From NCBI GenBank assembly GCA_007858575.1, contig CP042279.1, forward strand, positions 5,272,501 through 5,336,500: a stretch of DNA of 64,000 nucleotides, read 5' to 3'. This DNA is from Streptomyces sp. WAC08241 (GTDB lineage: Bacteria; Actinomycetota; Actinomycetes; Streptomycetales; Streptomycetaceae). Within the stretch, counting starts at the first letter, position 1, and each line of letters starts with the position of its first letter. Below the pieces are notes generated by a model that had not been told where the DNA came from, made no database searches, and saw only the letters and a program-made list of their open reading frames with translations. The position numbers and the translations under genes were made by a program. Shown in pieces: positions 27,888 to 38,108 of this stretch.

Positions 27888-28062
27888 CCAACGGCGGGCC
27901 GGGCGCCCTCCCGGGAGTGGCAGCCTTGACCTTGGCAAGGGACCGCGCGTGTGACGGGTGTCACTGAAAGAGTTTCAGAAACCCCTTCACTTACACCCTC
28001 CCTACACCAGTCCAATTTAATCGGTGCAATTGCACGATCACCGGCCGGACGCTCCGGACATT
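27888..28062. promoter_or_regulatory. operator-like palindromes with no downstream gene
   Basis: CTGAAA-GAG-TTTCAG (27964-27978) is a perfect arm-paired palindrome, followed by AT-rich promoter-like DNA and CAATT...AATTG (about 28012-28033). No plus-strand gene follows before the bldC terminator. It could be a relic of a lost regulated gene or a binding site without a local target. Confidence 0.35.
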
Positions 28063-28065
28063 AAA

Positions 28066-28099
28066 GATCGCGCTGGACCCGGCGGAGTCCAGCGCGATC
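28066..28099. terminator. bldC-side terminator
   Basis: GATCGCGCTGGAC and GTCCAGCGCGATC form a perfect 13-bp stem with an eight-base loop. Confidence 0.8.
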
Positions 28100-28213
28100 G
28101 TTTGACGAAGACCTGTTGGGGCAGGTGTCCGCCGGCAGAGCTAGGGTGGGCCACCGGATTGGGGGATCCGGAAGGACCCGGTGTTACGGGGTACTGCGGG
28201 GTGTCACGCGACC

Positions 28214-28420
28214 TCAGGCCTCGCTGCGCTGCTGCGGAATGCCCGCCAGCAGCGCGCGGACCTCGGCCTCGCGGTACCGGCGGTGCCCACCCAGGGTGCG
28301 GATGGACGTGAGCTTGCCCGCCTTGGCCCAACGGGTCACCGTCTTCGGGTCCACACGGAACATCGTGGCGACCTCGGCAGGGGTCAGCAGCGGCTCGGCA
28401 TCAGGGGTGCGAGCGGTCAT
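28214..28420 (-). CDS. bldC: BldC, MerR-like developmental regulator
   Basis: 68 residues, the full length of BldC. A GAGGAGG site lies six bases before the ATG. It is essentially a MerR-type winged helix: LLTPAEVATMFRVDPKTVTR, WAKAGKLTSIRTLGGHRRY and REAEVRALLAG. BldC binds direct repeats cooperatively as head-to-tail oligomers and keeps Streptomyces in vegetative growth by repressing early sporulation genes. The neighbours (valine dehydrogenase, purM/F on one side, hrpA on the other) match its usual location. Confidence 0.97.
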   Translation of the reverse strand: MTARTPDAEPLLTPAEVATMFRVDPKTVTRWAKAGKLTSIRTLGGHRRYREAEVRALLAGIPQQRSEA

Positions 28421-29068
28421 GAGCGGCCTCCTCGGGAGAACCGAACCAATCTCGGTTCTTTCCTCTAAATTCTGCACCTTGACCCGCGTTGCCCGAAATG
28501 GCAGAAGCGGGCCGAGTCGGTTATAGGACGAACGGCTTGTCCTCGGCACTACAACTACACCATCCGTCCAGCCACGTCGGCCAAACCGATGGAATTGCCC
28601 TCGCAGGTGTTCATCAGCGGCGGAAGTCGATGGACCATGCCATAACGGACAGTCACGCGTCTGTGACGATCAGTCACAGGGCGATCAGGAGTCCTCAGAC
28701 CCCCATAGAGTGCAATGCTGAGCGTTCCGCCCAAAGTTGGACGGAAGGAACCTCCCCGGACTCCTTGTCCTATTTTGGCACGAGGATGGGCGATCGGCGC
28801 AAGGGTGCGTTAAGTGCTGTCCGTCACGCTTGAGCCAAAGGCCCGGATCGGGACCAACGTCCCCACCGGGCGGGAGCCGAAGGACCCGTGGACCGGAGGA
28901 GGGGCGCGGAGGAGTTCCGGAGCCATCGGCTCCTGAGGCCTCGAAGATCATTTACACCGGTCGGACATGTCTTGTCGATACCGACCTGACGAAGATGCCC
29001 GACTGATGTCAGTTCGCACACGGCTTCCGGCCACGGTTGCCGATTCCCGACACCCGTGCCCCTTCGAG
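28421..29068. other. about 650 bases upstream of bldC without a recognised gene
   Basis: No reading frame on either strand shows family motifs. The part nearest bldC (28430-28700) is comparatively AT-rich and includes repeated TCACAG/TCAGTCAC words, consistent with a long regulatory leader. Nothing else is identified. Confidence 0.5.
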
Positions 29069-29160
29069 GGCCGCACCCCTTCGGCCGTACGCCTTCGAGG
29101 AGGCCGCACCCCTTCGGCCGTACGCCTTCGAGGAGGCCGTATCCCTTCGGCCGTCCACCT
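29069..29160. repeat. 33-bp tandem repeat, three copies
   Basis: GGCCGCACCCCTTCGGCCGT plus ACGCCTTCGAGGA repeats at 29069, 29102 and 29135; the third copy is diverged. It lies just past the 3' end of the gene at 29191-30067. The period is a multiple of three, but no gene reads through it. Confidence 0.75.
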
Positions 29161-29190
29161 CCCGGGAGAGCCGGGTCCCCCGAAGGGGCG

Positions 29191-30067
29191 TCAGTTCGCG
29201 AACCGCAGGTCCCTGATCGCCCGCCAGCGCTCGGCCAGGCGCCCGTACGCGTCGCTCGCCGCCTCCCCGTCCCCGCCCGCAACGCGGCGATCCCCGCCGC
29301 CAGCTCGGCCGCCGACCGCTCCTCCGCCAGCCACTCCTCCGACACCACGTGCACCAGGCCGCCGAAGTCCAGCTCCACCAGGGCGCGCGGGTGGAACTCC
29401 TCCAGCCAGCGCCCCACCTCGACCAGACCCTCCGTCATGGGACCGTCGTCGATCGACTCCCGCAGCGCCCGCAGGGCCTGCGCGAGCCGGCGCCGCGCCT
29501 GGGCCATCGTCGTCCGGTACCGCAGCACCGGCGCCCGTCCCGCCCCGGCGCCCTCCGTTCCGGCCCCTCCTTCGGGACGCCCGGCTCGTACTGCCGGTCC
29601 TCGTCGCCGAAGAGGGCGAACCAGCGCACCGGCACCTGCCAGACCGCCGTGCGGATCCACGGCCGCGCGTCCGGGTTCCGCGCCAGCCAGCGCTCGTGGT
29701 CCGCCGCCACCTGGGCGCGCACCACCGGCGGCAGCATCGCGTCGAGCACCGGCCCCGGATACCCCTCCGCCACCAGTTCCTCCAGGGCCAGCCACCCGCG
29801 CAGCCGGGTCCGCCACGGGCAGATCACCACCGTCCCGTCCAGGTGCGCGACGAAGGCCTCGCCGCTCTCGTGGACCGGCACCGGGACCGGGGGCGTCGGC
29901 AGCAGGTCCGCGAGCGACCGGCGCAGTTCCTCCTGCGCCCCCGGGGTGTGGGGCCGCCGCGCGTACCGGGCCCAGTGGGACCGCTCCGGCTCGGGGAACG
30001 CGGCCAGCGGCTCGTACACCCGCAGATAGGACGCGTAGGGGACGAGGACCGAGGAGGCGACCGACAT
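29191..30067 (-). CDS. conserved Streptomyces protein between bldC and vdh, unknown function
   Basis: About 290 residues with two frameshifts (near 29555 and 29275). Begins MSVASSVLVPYASYLRVYEP, includes DGTVVICPWRTRLRGWLALE, WQVPVRWFALFGDEDR and YRTTMAQARRRLAQALRALR, and ends AIRDLRFAN. No enzymatic motif or membrane segment is obvious. Its position, divergent from valine dehydrogenase, matches the S. coelicolor gene order as I remember it. Confidence 0.75.
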
Positions 30068-30220
30068 GCCGCGATCCTTCCACGGCGGTACTCCCCCAGG
30101 GGTGATCCTGCGCACGGCGGCTGATCTACGCCCTGGTAGCGCTTACCCTCTTGCCGAACCGGTCCCTCCCCACCCGCAGGGAGGACCGAAACCGCCGCTT
30201 CGTACTTGGGAGTCACCACC

Positions 30221-31318
30221 GTGACCGATGTGACCGGCGTTCCTGTCGATCCCGCAGACGTGCTGCACACCCTCTTCCGCTCGGAACAGGGTGGCCACGA
30301 GCAAGTCGTGCTCTGCCAGGACCGCGCCACCGGCCTCAAGGCCGTCATCGCCCTCCACGACACCGCCCTGGGCCCGGCCCTCGGCGGCACCCGCTTCTAC
30401 CCGTACGCCACCGAGGCCGAGGCGATCGCCGACGCGCTCAACCTGGCGCGCGGCATGTCGTACAAGAACGCCCTGGCCGGTCTCGACCACGGCGGCGGCA
30501 AGGCCGTCATCATCGGCGACCCGGAGCAGATCAAGACGGAGGAGCTCCTCCTCGCCTACGGGCGCTTCGTCGCCTCCCTCGGCGGCCGGTACGTCACGGC
30601 CTGCGACGTCGGCACCTACGTCGCCGACATGGACGTCGTCGCCCGCGAGAACCGGTGGACCACCGGCCGCTCCCCCGAGAACGGCGGCGCCGGCGACTCC
30701 TCCGTCCTCACCGCCTTCGGCGTCTTCCAGGGCATGCGCGCCTCCGCGCAGACCCTGTGGGGCGACCCCAGCTGCGCGGCCGCAAGGTCGGCGTCGCCGG
30801 GTCGGCAAGGTCGGCCACTACCTCGTCGAGCACCTCCTGGAGGACGGCGCCGAGGTGTACGTGACCGACGTGCGCGAGGAGTCGGTGCGCCGGATCACCG
30901 ACAAGCACCCGCAGGTGAAGGTGGTCGCCGACACCGACGCGCTGATCCGCGTCGAGGGCCTGGACGTCTACGCGCCCTGCGCGCTCGGCGGCGCCCTGAA
31001 CGACGACACCGTGCCGGTCCTCACCGCGAAGATCGTCTGCGGCGCGGCGAACAACCAGCTCGCCCACCTCGGCGTCGAGAAGGACCTGGAGGAGCGCGGG
31101 ATCCTCTACGCGCCCGACTACGTGGTCAACGCCGGTGGCGTGATCCAGGTCGCGGACGAGCTGCACGGCTTCGACTTCGACCGGTGCAAGGCGAAGGCGA
31201 CGAAGATCTTCGACACCACCTCGCGATCTTCGCACGTGCGAAGGAGGACGGGATCCCGCCGGCCGCGGCGGCCGACCGGATCGCCGAGCAGCGGATGGCG
31301 GAGGCCCGGCGCGGCTGA
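30221..31318 (+). CDS. vdh: valine (branched-chain amino acid) dehydrogenase
   Basis: About 365 residues, frameshifts near 30775, 30800 and 31222. It catalyses NAD-dependent oxidative deamination of Val/Leu/Ile, feeding branched-chain acyl-CoA precursors. Motifs: LGPALGGTRFYPY, MSYKNALAGLDHGGGKAVI (catalytic Lys), the Rossmann region GRKVGVAG...VGHYLVEHLLEDGA, VYAPCALGGALND, IVCGAANNQLAH and YVVNAGGVIQVADEL. GTG at 30221 has GGGAG upstream. It lies two genes from bldC as in S. coelicolor. Confidence 0.95.
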   Translation: MTDVTGVPVDPADVLHTLFRSEQGGHEQVVLCQDRATGLKAVIALHDTALGPALGGTRFYPYATEAEAIADALNLARGMSYKNALAGLDHGGGKAVIIGDPEQIKTEELLLAYGRFVASLGGRYVTACDVGTYVADMDVVARENRWTTGRSPENGGAGDSSVLTAFGVFQGMRASAQTLWGDPSCAAARSASPGRQGRPLPRRAPPGGRRRGVRDRRARGVGAPDHRQAPAGEGGRRHRRADPRRGPGRLRALRARRRPERRHRAGPHREDRLRRGEQPARPPRRREGPGGARDPLRARLRGQRRWRDPGRGRAARLRLRPVQGEGDEDLRHHLAIFARAKEDGIPPAAAADRIAEQRMAEARRG

Positions 31319-31603
31319 GCCGGGCCGAAACGGCCCGCCGCGACAGGGGTGCGGGGAGACTTCCCTCACCCTTCTCGGCGGGTCGTACCCCAGAAGAGGT
31401 TAAAATCGCGACTGACCAGCGAGGAAAGGGCACCTCGAAGGTTCTGTACCGGGGTATGTGATGCGCACGGCGTACCGTAGACCCACGGAAACAGGTACCG
31501 TTGAAGCCCTACGGGCCGGTCTCTCCGTCGAGAGTCCGTTCCGCATCATGAACGCGTGTCAAGACTCTGGGGCCATCGAGCCCCGTCACCGAGGGGTCGA
31601 GCC

Positions 31604-31858
31604 ATGGGGCGCGGCCGGGCAAAGGCCAAGCAGACTAAGGTCGCCCGCCAGCTGAAGTACAGCAGCGGCGGGACGGACCTGACGCGTCTGGCCAATGAGC
31701 TGGGCGCTTCGACTTCGAGTCAGCCGCCGAATGGCGAGCCGTTCGAGGACGACGACGAGGAAGACGACCCGTACGCCCAGTACGCGGATCTCTACAACAC
31801 GGACGACGAGGACGAGGACGACCAGTCCGGCCCCTCCTCGTCCCCGCGTCGCGCTTGA
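31604..31858 (+). CDS. DUF3073 family protein
   Basis: 84 residues. The basic start MGRGRAKAKQTKVARQLKY is followed by an acidic C-terminus (EDDDEEDDPYAQYADLY). This pattern is the conserved actinobacterial DUF3073 family, of unknown function. It stands alone between vdh and purM with its own terminator. Confidence 0.92.
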   Translation: MGRGRAKAKQTKVARQLKYSSGGTDLTRLANELGASTSSQPPNGEPFEDDDEEDDPYAQYADLYNTDDEDEDDQSGPSSSPRRA

Positions 31859-31872
31859 CCTTCTGAACCACC

Positions 31873-31905
31873 GAAACCCGGTCCGGTTACACCCGGCCGG
31901 GTTTC
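31873..31905 (+). terminator. terminator of DUF3073 gene
   Basis: GAAACCCGG/CCGGGTTTC, 9-bp stem ending in a T-rich run. Confidence 0.8.
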
Positions 31906-31962
31906 TGTGCTGTCCGCGTACAGCGTGGCCGTACGCGTATGGAAACGGTGGCGGAGACGGCG

Positions 31963-31992
31963 ATCGGGGGCGCCCCTGAGGGCACCCCCGAT
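31963..31992 (-). terminator. terminator of purM
   Basis: ATCGGGGGCGCCC/GGGCACCCCCGAT stem with one G-U pair, 19 bases past the purM stop. Confidence 0.75.
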
Positions 31993-32010
31993 ACGTACGT
32001 CCTCCGCGGG

Positions 32011-33088
32011 TCAGTTCGCGTAGTCCCCGACCAGCTCGGCGCCGGTGGCGCGGTCGCCGCGCTCGGTGATCTCGCCCGCGACCCAGGACTCGACCCCGCG
32101 GTCCGCCAGGGTGGCCAGGGCCGCGTCCACGGACTCGGCCGGCACGACGGCCATCATGCCGACGCCCATGTTCAGGGTCTTCTCCAGCTCCAGGCGCTCC
32201 ACCTGTCCGGCCTTGCCGACCAGGTCGAAGATCGCGCCCGGCGCCCAGGTCGACCGGTCGACGGTGGCGTGCAGGCCGTCCGGGATCACCCGGGCCAGGT
32301 TGGCCGCAAGACCGCCGCCCGTGATGTGGCTGAAGGCGTGCACGTCCGTGGTCCGGGTAAGGGCCAGGCAGTCGAGCGAGTAGATCTTCGTGGGCTCCAG
32401 GAGCTCTCGCCCAGGGTCCGGTTGAGCTCCTCGACCCGCTGGTCGAGGGTCATGCCGGCGCGGTCGAAGACCACGTGCCGCACGAGCGAGTACCCGTTGG
32501 AGTGAAGGCCGGAGGAGGCCATGGCGATGACCGCGTCACCCGTACGGATGCGGTCCGCGCCGAGCAGCCGGTCGTACTCCACGACGCCCGTGCCCGCGCC
32601 GGCGACGTCGAAGTCGTCCGGGCCGAGGAGGCCCGGGTGCTCCGCGGTCTCGCCGCCGACCAGGGCGCAGCCGGCCAGGACGCAGCCCTCGGCGATGCCC
32701 TTGACGATCGCCGCGACCCGCTCCGGGTGGACCTTGCCCACGCAGATGTAGTCGGTCATGAAGAGCGGCTCGGCGCCGCAGACGACGATGTCGTCCATGA
32801 CCATCGCGACCAGGTCGTGGCCGATGGTGTCGTACACGCCCATCTGGCGGGCGATGTCGACCTTCGTGCCGACGCCGTCGGTCGCGGAGGCGAGCAGCGG
32901 GCGCTCGTAGCGCTTGAGGGCGGAGGCGTCGAAGAGGCCGGCGAAACCGCCGAGGCCGCCCAGGACCTCGGGACGCCGCGTCTTCTTCACCCACTCCTTC
33001 ATCAGCTCGACCGCGCGGTCGCCCGCCTCGATGTCGACGCCCGCGGACGCGTAGCTGGCGCCGCCTTCGGCACTGAGGACTCAGACAT
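32011..33088 (-). CDS. purM: phosphoribosylformylglycinamidine cyclo-ligase (AIR synthetase)
   Basis: Converts FGAM to AIR with ATP (purine step 5). About 358 residues, two frameshifts (near 33070 and 32407). Starts MSESSVP. Signature segments: YASAGVDIEAGDRAVELM, ASATDGVGTKVDIA, HDLVAMVMDDIVVCGAEPLF, LVGGETAEHPG, GLHSNGYSLVR, FSHITGGGLAANL and NMGVGMMAVV. It lies 60 bases after purF, probably in one transcript. Confidence 0.95.
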
Positions 33089-33147
33089 GCTGGGAACTTT
33101 CGTGTCGTACCGCGGTTGCGGCGGTTGCAGCGGTTTGCGCCGGGGCC

Positions 33148-34671
33148 TTACGGGCGACGGAGCGCGTCGGAGGCCGCGGTGGCGGCTGGGCCGGCGGCCA
33201 GCTCGGTCTCCAGGAGCTGCTTGCCGAGCAGCTCGGGGTCCGGCAGCTCCATCGGGTACTCGCCGTCGAAGCAGGCGCGGCAGAGGTTCGGCTTCTGGAT
33301 CGTGGTCGCCTCGACCATCCCCTCCAGGAGATGTACGAGAGCGAGTCCGCGCCCAGCGACTTGCCGATCTCGTCGACCGACATGCCGTTGGCGATCAGCT
33401 CCGCGCGGGTCGCGAAGTCGATGCCGAAGAAGCAGGGCCACTTGACCGGCGGGGAGGAGATCCGGATGTGGACCTCGGCGGCACCGGCCTCGCGGAGCAT
33501 CCGGACCAGGGCCCGCTGGGTGTTGCCGCGGACGATCGAGTCGTCGACGACCACGAGCTTCTTCCCCTTGATGACTTCCTTGAGGGGGTTCAGCTTCAGC
33601 CGGATGCCCAACTGACGGATGGTCTGGGAGGGCTGGATGAAGGTGCGCCCGACGTAGGCGTTCTTCACCAGGCCGGCGCCGAAGGGGATGCCCGAGGCCT
33701 CGGCGTAGCCGATGGCGGCCGGGGTGCCCGACTCGGGGGTCGCTATCACCAGGTCGGCCTCGACGGGCGCCTCCTTCGCGAGGCGGCGGCCCATCTCCAC
33801 GCGGGAGAGGTACACGTTCCGGCCGGCGATGTCGGTGTCCGGGCGGGCCAGGTACACGTACTCGAAGACACAGCCCTTGGGCTTCGCTTCCGCGAATCGA
33901 GAGGTGCGGATGCCGTTCTCGTCGATCGCGATCAGCTCGCCCGGCTCGACCTCGCGGACGTAGCTGGCGCCGCAGATGTCGAGGGCGGCGGACTCGGAGG
34001 CGACCACCAGCCGCGCTCCAGACGGCCGAGGACCAGCGGGCGGATGCCCTGCGGGTCGCGGGCCGCGTAGAGCGTGTGCTCGTCCATGAAGACGAGGGAG
34101 AAGGCGCCCCGGACCTCGGGGAGGACCTTCGCGGCGGCCTGCTCGATGGTGAGCGGCGCGCCGTCTCGTCCACCTGGCCCGCGAGGAGCGCGGTGACCAG
34201 GTCGGTGTCGTTGGTGGCGGCGACCTGGGTCGCGCGCCCTTCCTTCTTGGGCAGGTCGGCGACCATCTCGGCGAGCTGCGCCGTGTTCACCAGGTTGCCG
34301 TTGTGGCCGAGCGCGATCGAGCCGTGGGCGGTCGCCCGGAACGTCGGCTGCGCGTTCTCCCACACGGAGGCCCCGGTGGTCGAGTAGCGGGCGTGACCGA
34401 CCGCGATGTGACCTTGGAGGGAACCGAGAGAGGTCTCGTCGAAGACCTGGGACACGAGGCCCATGTCCTTGAAGACGAGGATCTGGGAGCCGTTGCTGAC
34501 CGCGATTCCCGCGGATTCCTGGCCCCGATGCTGGAGGGCGTAGAGCCCGAAGTACGTGAGCTTTGCGACCTCTTCACCCGGAGCCCAGACCCCGAAGACG
34601 CCGCAAGCGTCCTGAGGGCCCTTCTCGCCGGGAAGCAGGTCGTGATTGAGTCGACCGTCACCACGTGGCAC
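33148..34671 (-). CDS. purF: amidophosphoribosyltransferase
   Basis: First committed step of purine synthesis: PRPP + Gln to phosphoribosylamine. About 507 residues with frameshifts near 34165, 34012 and 33335. A short propeptide precedes DACGVFGVWAP, whose Cys becomes the N-terminal nucleophile. Also visible: LQHRGQESAGIAVS, GHNGNLVN, YVYLARPDTDIAG, VVVDDSIVRGNT (PRPP-binding loop) and the C-terminal cysteines in NLCRACFDGEYP, consistent with an Fe-S-containing PurF. GTG start. Confidence 0.95.
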   Translation of the reverse strand: MPRGDGRLNHDLLPGEKGPQDACGVFGVWAPGEEVAKLTYFGLYALQHRGQESAGIAVSNGSQILVFKDMGLVSQVFDETSLGSLQGHIAVGHARYSTTGASVWENAQPTFRATAHGSIALGHNGNLVNTAQLAEMVADLPKKEGRATQVAATNDTDLVTALLAGQVDETARRSPSSRPPRRSSPRSGAPSPSSSWTSTRSTRPATRRASARWSSAVWSAAGGRLRVRRPRHLRRQLRPRGRAGRADRDRRERHPHLSIRGSEAQGLCLRVRVPGPPGHRHRRPERVPLPRGDGPPPREGGARRGRPGDSDPRVGHPGRHRLRRGLGHPLRRRPGEERLRRAHLHPALPDHPSVGHPAEAEPPQGSHQGEEARGRRRLDRPRQHPAGPGPDAPRGRCRRGPHPDLLPAGQVALLLRHRLRDPRGADRQRHVGRRDRQVAGRGLALVHLLEGMVEATTIQKPNLCRACFDGEYPMELPDPELLGKQLLETELAAGPAATAASDALRRP

Positions 34672-34900
34672 GTTTCCGAGTGTAGACGGGCTCGACCACT
34701 GGTCCGAATTGAGGAAATCCGGGGTCGGCCCCGCTCGTGCGATCGCACGAAATGATCATCTCGTGCTTGGAGAGGGCTACAAACCAGGCGGGGAAGGGAT
34801 TCCGGCTCCGGAGCCGGGGAGAGCGGACGCTCGTACCAGGCCCGGAGCCGTCCCTCGATGTGACGGAGTTCGCAGCCGGAGCGGGTCCGGCCGCCGGACG

Positions 34901-35728
34901 CTACGCGCGTCCGGCCGGTTCGGCGGTGGCGGTGAGGCCCTCGCCCGAGGCGTCGGTGAGCGTCAGGGTCCGGTGGTCGATCCGGTAGGTGAGCGGCCCG
35001 TCGAGAAGCTCGTACAGCCTGGTCTCCAGCTTCATCTGCGGGCTCGTGCACATCATCCGGGTGGTGGCCGCCGGGCCCTCGACGGTGAGGGTCGTGGCGT
35101 CGGCCCTTCGCGGTCGCGGAGAAGTTGTTGCAGCCCAGGTTGCCGGTGACCTTGCCGTCCTCGCCCAGGACGATCCGCGCCTTGCCCTCGCCGCCGGCGG
35201 GCAGCGAGGAGGCCGTCTTCCCGGAGAGCAGGCCGTCGACCTTCCACGCGGTGCCGCGCAGCGGGCGGGCCGCTCGGCGGTGAGCGCGAGGACGTTCCGC
35301 CCGTCGGGCGAGGTCAGGGTCAGCCTGTCGTTCTTCAGCGTGCCCTTGAGCTCCCCGGAGAAGGCCTTGACCAACTCCTTCTCGAAGCGCATCCGGTCCT
35401 CGGAACAGGCGATCTCGGTCATCGGGCCCGGGGTGGCGGTGAGGGTGTCGCCCTTCACGGCGACGGTGGCGTTGAAGGTGTTGCAGCCGCCGCGGCCGAC
35501 GACCCGGCCGTCCTTCTCGAACGTGACGCCGGCGTCGTCCGGGGCGTCGGACGCGCTCCCGCCGACGGTGACCTTGTCGACGGTCCAGTGCGTGCCGGCG
35601 AGCGGGAGGTCCGGGGAGACCGTGCCCGCACCGGACCCGGGTCCCCGACCTCCCTCCGTACCGCAGGCGGTGAGCAGGAGGGCGGGGAGGAGCGGGACCA
35701 GGGCGACGAGTGCTCGTGGCTTCGACAT
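34901..35728 (-). CDS. lipoprotein with two META/HslJ domains
   Basis: About 275 residues. Signal peptide LVALVPLLPALLLTACG gives a lipobox TACG. Two similar beta-rich repeats follow, each with a G-x-x-W-x-V opening (GTHWTVDKV, GTAWKVDGL), a G-C-N-x-F motif (GGCNTFNA, GCNNFSA) and a C-terminal MxF/MxL...E (EDRMRFEKEL, PQMKLETRL). This is the META domain layout of HslJ-like proteins, linked to stress or heat resistance; the exact role is unknown. Two frameshifts, at about 35270 and 35105. Confidence 0.85.
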   Translation of the reverse strand: MSKPRALVALVPLLPALLLTACGTEGGRGPGSGAGTVSPDLPLAGTHWTVDKVTVGGSASDAPDDAGVTFEKDGRVVGRGGCNTFNATVAVKGDTLTATPGPMTEIACSEDRMRFEKELVKAFSGELKGTLKNDRLTLTSPDGRNVLALTAERPARCAAPRGRSTACSPGRRPPRCPPAARARRGSSWARTARSPATWAATTSPRPRRADATTLTVEGPAATTRMMCTSPQMKLETRLYELLDGPLTYRIDHRTLTLTDASGEGLTATAEPAGRA

Positions 35729-35810
35729 GGAGATGGGACGGACGACCGAACGAGTCGGTTCCACGGCCCCCGCCGTCCCGTACGGACCTACGGCTGTCGG
35801 CTGTCGGCCG

Positions 35811-36598
35811 TCAGCTCATCAAAGGCAGCAGGTCCGCCAGGTCGGCGCGCTCGCCGCTCGCGCTCACCAGGGCCGCGTCCAGCTCCGCCGCCCACTCCAC
35901 GCGCCCGGCCGCGAGCCGGATCCAGGTCAGGGGATCCGTCTCGACCACGTTGGGCGGGGTGCCCCGGGTGTGCCGGGGGCCCTCGACGCACTGGACGACG
36001 GCGTACGGCGGGACCCGGACCTCGACCGCCCCGCCCGGCGCCTTCGCCGCGAGCGCGTCCGCGAGCAGACGGGTGCAGGCGGCGAGGGCCTGCCGGTCGT
36101 ACGGGATGCCGGCGCCGGTCGCCTCGTTCAGGTCGTCGGTGTGGACGACGAGTTCGACGGTCCGGGTGACGAGGAAGTCCCCGAGCGTCATGGCCCCGAA
36201 GCTCAGCGGCAGGAGCCGCTCGTCGGCCGCGCCCGCCACCGCCTCTCGTACTCGTCCTGCACGCGTGCGTAGAGCCCGTGCAGGTCGGAGGCGTCGATCC
36301 CGCGCGTGTGCGCGTCGATCCGTCCGGCTGCCGACGCGGTCCTGGACGGCCAGTCGAGCAGGGCCAATTCCCGTGCGGCCGGCGCGGGCGCGGCGAGCAA
36401 CTGCGGCACGGAGTCGAGCATCCACGCGACGTGCGCCGCCAGGTCCCGTACGGTCCACTCCCCGAGCCGGGTCGGCCCGTCGAGCTGCACGGGCGTGAAC
36501 GCCTCGACGGCGTCCCGTACGTGCCGGAACTGGGTGAGGACGGCGGCCCGGGTCTTGACCGGGTCGTAGCTGCGGGTGCGCTTCTTGGCCGGTGGCAT
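35811..36598 (-). CDS. maleylpyruvate isomerase-like mycothiol-dependent protein (TIGR03083 type)
   Basis: About 262 residues, one frameshift near 36245. The N-terminal DinB-like helical domain has HVRDAVEAFTPVQLDGPTRL, GEWTVRDLAAHVAWML with the conserved H, and TLGDFLVTRTVELVVHTDDL with the second H-x-x-D. The C-terminal SCP2-like part contains TDPLTWIRLAAGR and ends DLLPLMS. Such proteins coordinate a metal and use mycothiol as cofactor; the substrate is not predictable. Confidence 0.85.
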
Positions 36599-36639
36599 GG
36601 GGCGAGGGTAGTCGGCGGCGGACGCGTCACGGGCGAGGG

Positions 36640-37475
36640 TCAGGCCGCCGGGCGGGCCGAGCCCGGTATCGCCTCGAACGTCTCCTCGTTCTTCGGGACG
36701 CCGACGCCGCGCCAGGTGAAGGGCACCCCTGGCCGTGTCCAGGTCGGGGCCGTTCATGAGGTGGAAGTGCACGTGCGGTTCGGTGGAGTTGCCGGAGTTT
36801 CCGCACCGGGCGAGCCGCTGGCCGGCCGTCACCCGGTCGCCCGCCCGGACGGTGAGCGAACCCCGCCGGAGGTGGGCGTACACCGCGTAGGTGCCGTTCC
36901 CGAGGTCGAGTATCAGGTGGTTCCCGACGATCCGCCGGGCTCCCGCGAGGACGCGTGCGACGCCCTCGAAGACCAGCAGATAGAGGAAGGCGGGCAGTGA
37001 GTTGCGGCTGAGGTGGTCGCGCTGGCCGTCCTCGGCGTGCACGACGGTCGCGTCGGCGACCGCGAACAGCGGGGCGCCGAAGGCCGGGAAGTCCTCGCTC
37101 CGGCGGGCCACCGGCCACAGCCACGCGAAGGAGGGGCGGGGCCGCTCCCCTCTTCCGCCTCCGCCAGGATGTCGATGGCGTACGTCTGGCCGTACTGGTG
37201 GGTGCCGTGGCTGGGCGTCCGGTCCGCCGGGCTGTTGAGCGCCGTCCAGCGCCCCGCGACCGGCGGGTCCACCTCGACCGGGGCCGCGCCGCCGCCCCGG
37301 CCTGCTTTCCGGTGTGCCGGGCGAGCGCGATCCCGACCGCCACGGCGGCGATCAGCGGCAGCCAGCTCACGGCGTACGAGTAGGGCAGTCCGACGGTGAA
37401 CGAGACGATCGCCTGGACGAAGAACAGCAGCCAGAGCGTGCGGTGGAGCAGCACCGCGGACGTGCGCGTGAACAT
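36640..37475 (-). CDS. M23-family metallopeptidase with N-terminal membrane helices
   Basis: About 280 residues over several frames. Two hydrophobic segments at the N-terminus (LWLLFFVQAIVSFTVGLPYS and WLPLIAAVAVGIALA). The LytM/M23 domain has GTHQYGQTYAIDI (H...D), GNGTYAVYAHLRRGSLTVRAG and the H-x-H site EPHVHFHL. M23 enzymes cut peptidoglycan cross-bridges or act as regulators. It lies 67 bases downstream of an ArsR-type repressor, suggesting repressor-controlled expression. Confidence 0.85.
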
Positions 37476-37541
37476 GAGCGTTCCCCCTGAACGATCGTGG
37501 TCGGCGGCTGTGGTCGGAGGACCGACGGCTGTGGTGAAGGA

Positions 37542-38049
37542 CTACGGGTGGGCCGCCGTGAAGGCCACCAGGAGCGGGACGACCCGGGCCGCCGGAACCT
37601 CGTAGCGGCCGCGTCCGGTCGTGTGGAGCCAGCCCGCGGCGGTGAGTTGGCGCAGGTGGTGGTAGATCTGGCCGGTCGTCCCCGTCTCCGGGAGTTCGGC
37701 CAGCTCGGCGGCGGTGCGGCGGCCGCCGAGTATCTCCCGCAGCAGCCGGAGCCGTACGGGATGGCCGAGCGCGGCGAAGGAGTCCGCGGTCTCGGCCCAG
37801 TCGTCGTCGAGCAGCCGCTCGGTGAACGCGCCGAACTGCCACTCGTACCGCTCCTCGGTGGGCAGTCGGACCGAGCCCGTGAACAGCACTCCGCCGTCGG
37901 TGCCCCGTGGGCCCGCCTCGGCCAGTTCGGCCTTGAACCCCTCCAGGCCCAGAAGTCCCCTCCGGCGGTCTCGGGGCGCTCGGGGGCCTCCATGCCTCCA
38001 GCGCCGCGATGCGCCGCTCCAGCTCGGTGAACCGCTCTTCCAGCTCCAT
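37542..38049 (-). CDS. ArsR-family winged-helix regulator
   Basis: About 168 residues, one frameshift near 37960. A coiled-coil-like start (MELEERFTELERRIAALEAW) precedes the helix-turn-helix: DSFAALGHPVRLRLLREILG, TAAELAELPETGTTGQIYHH and LRQLTAAGWLHTTGRGRYEV. It lacks the CxC metal site of classical ArsR. It probably represses itself and the M23 peptidase gene. Confidence 0.88.
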
Positions 38050-38108
38050 GCGTACAGATTACGTAACTACGTAACTCCGTGCAAGGGTGAATCGGAGGAG
38101 AATGACGA

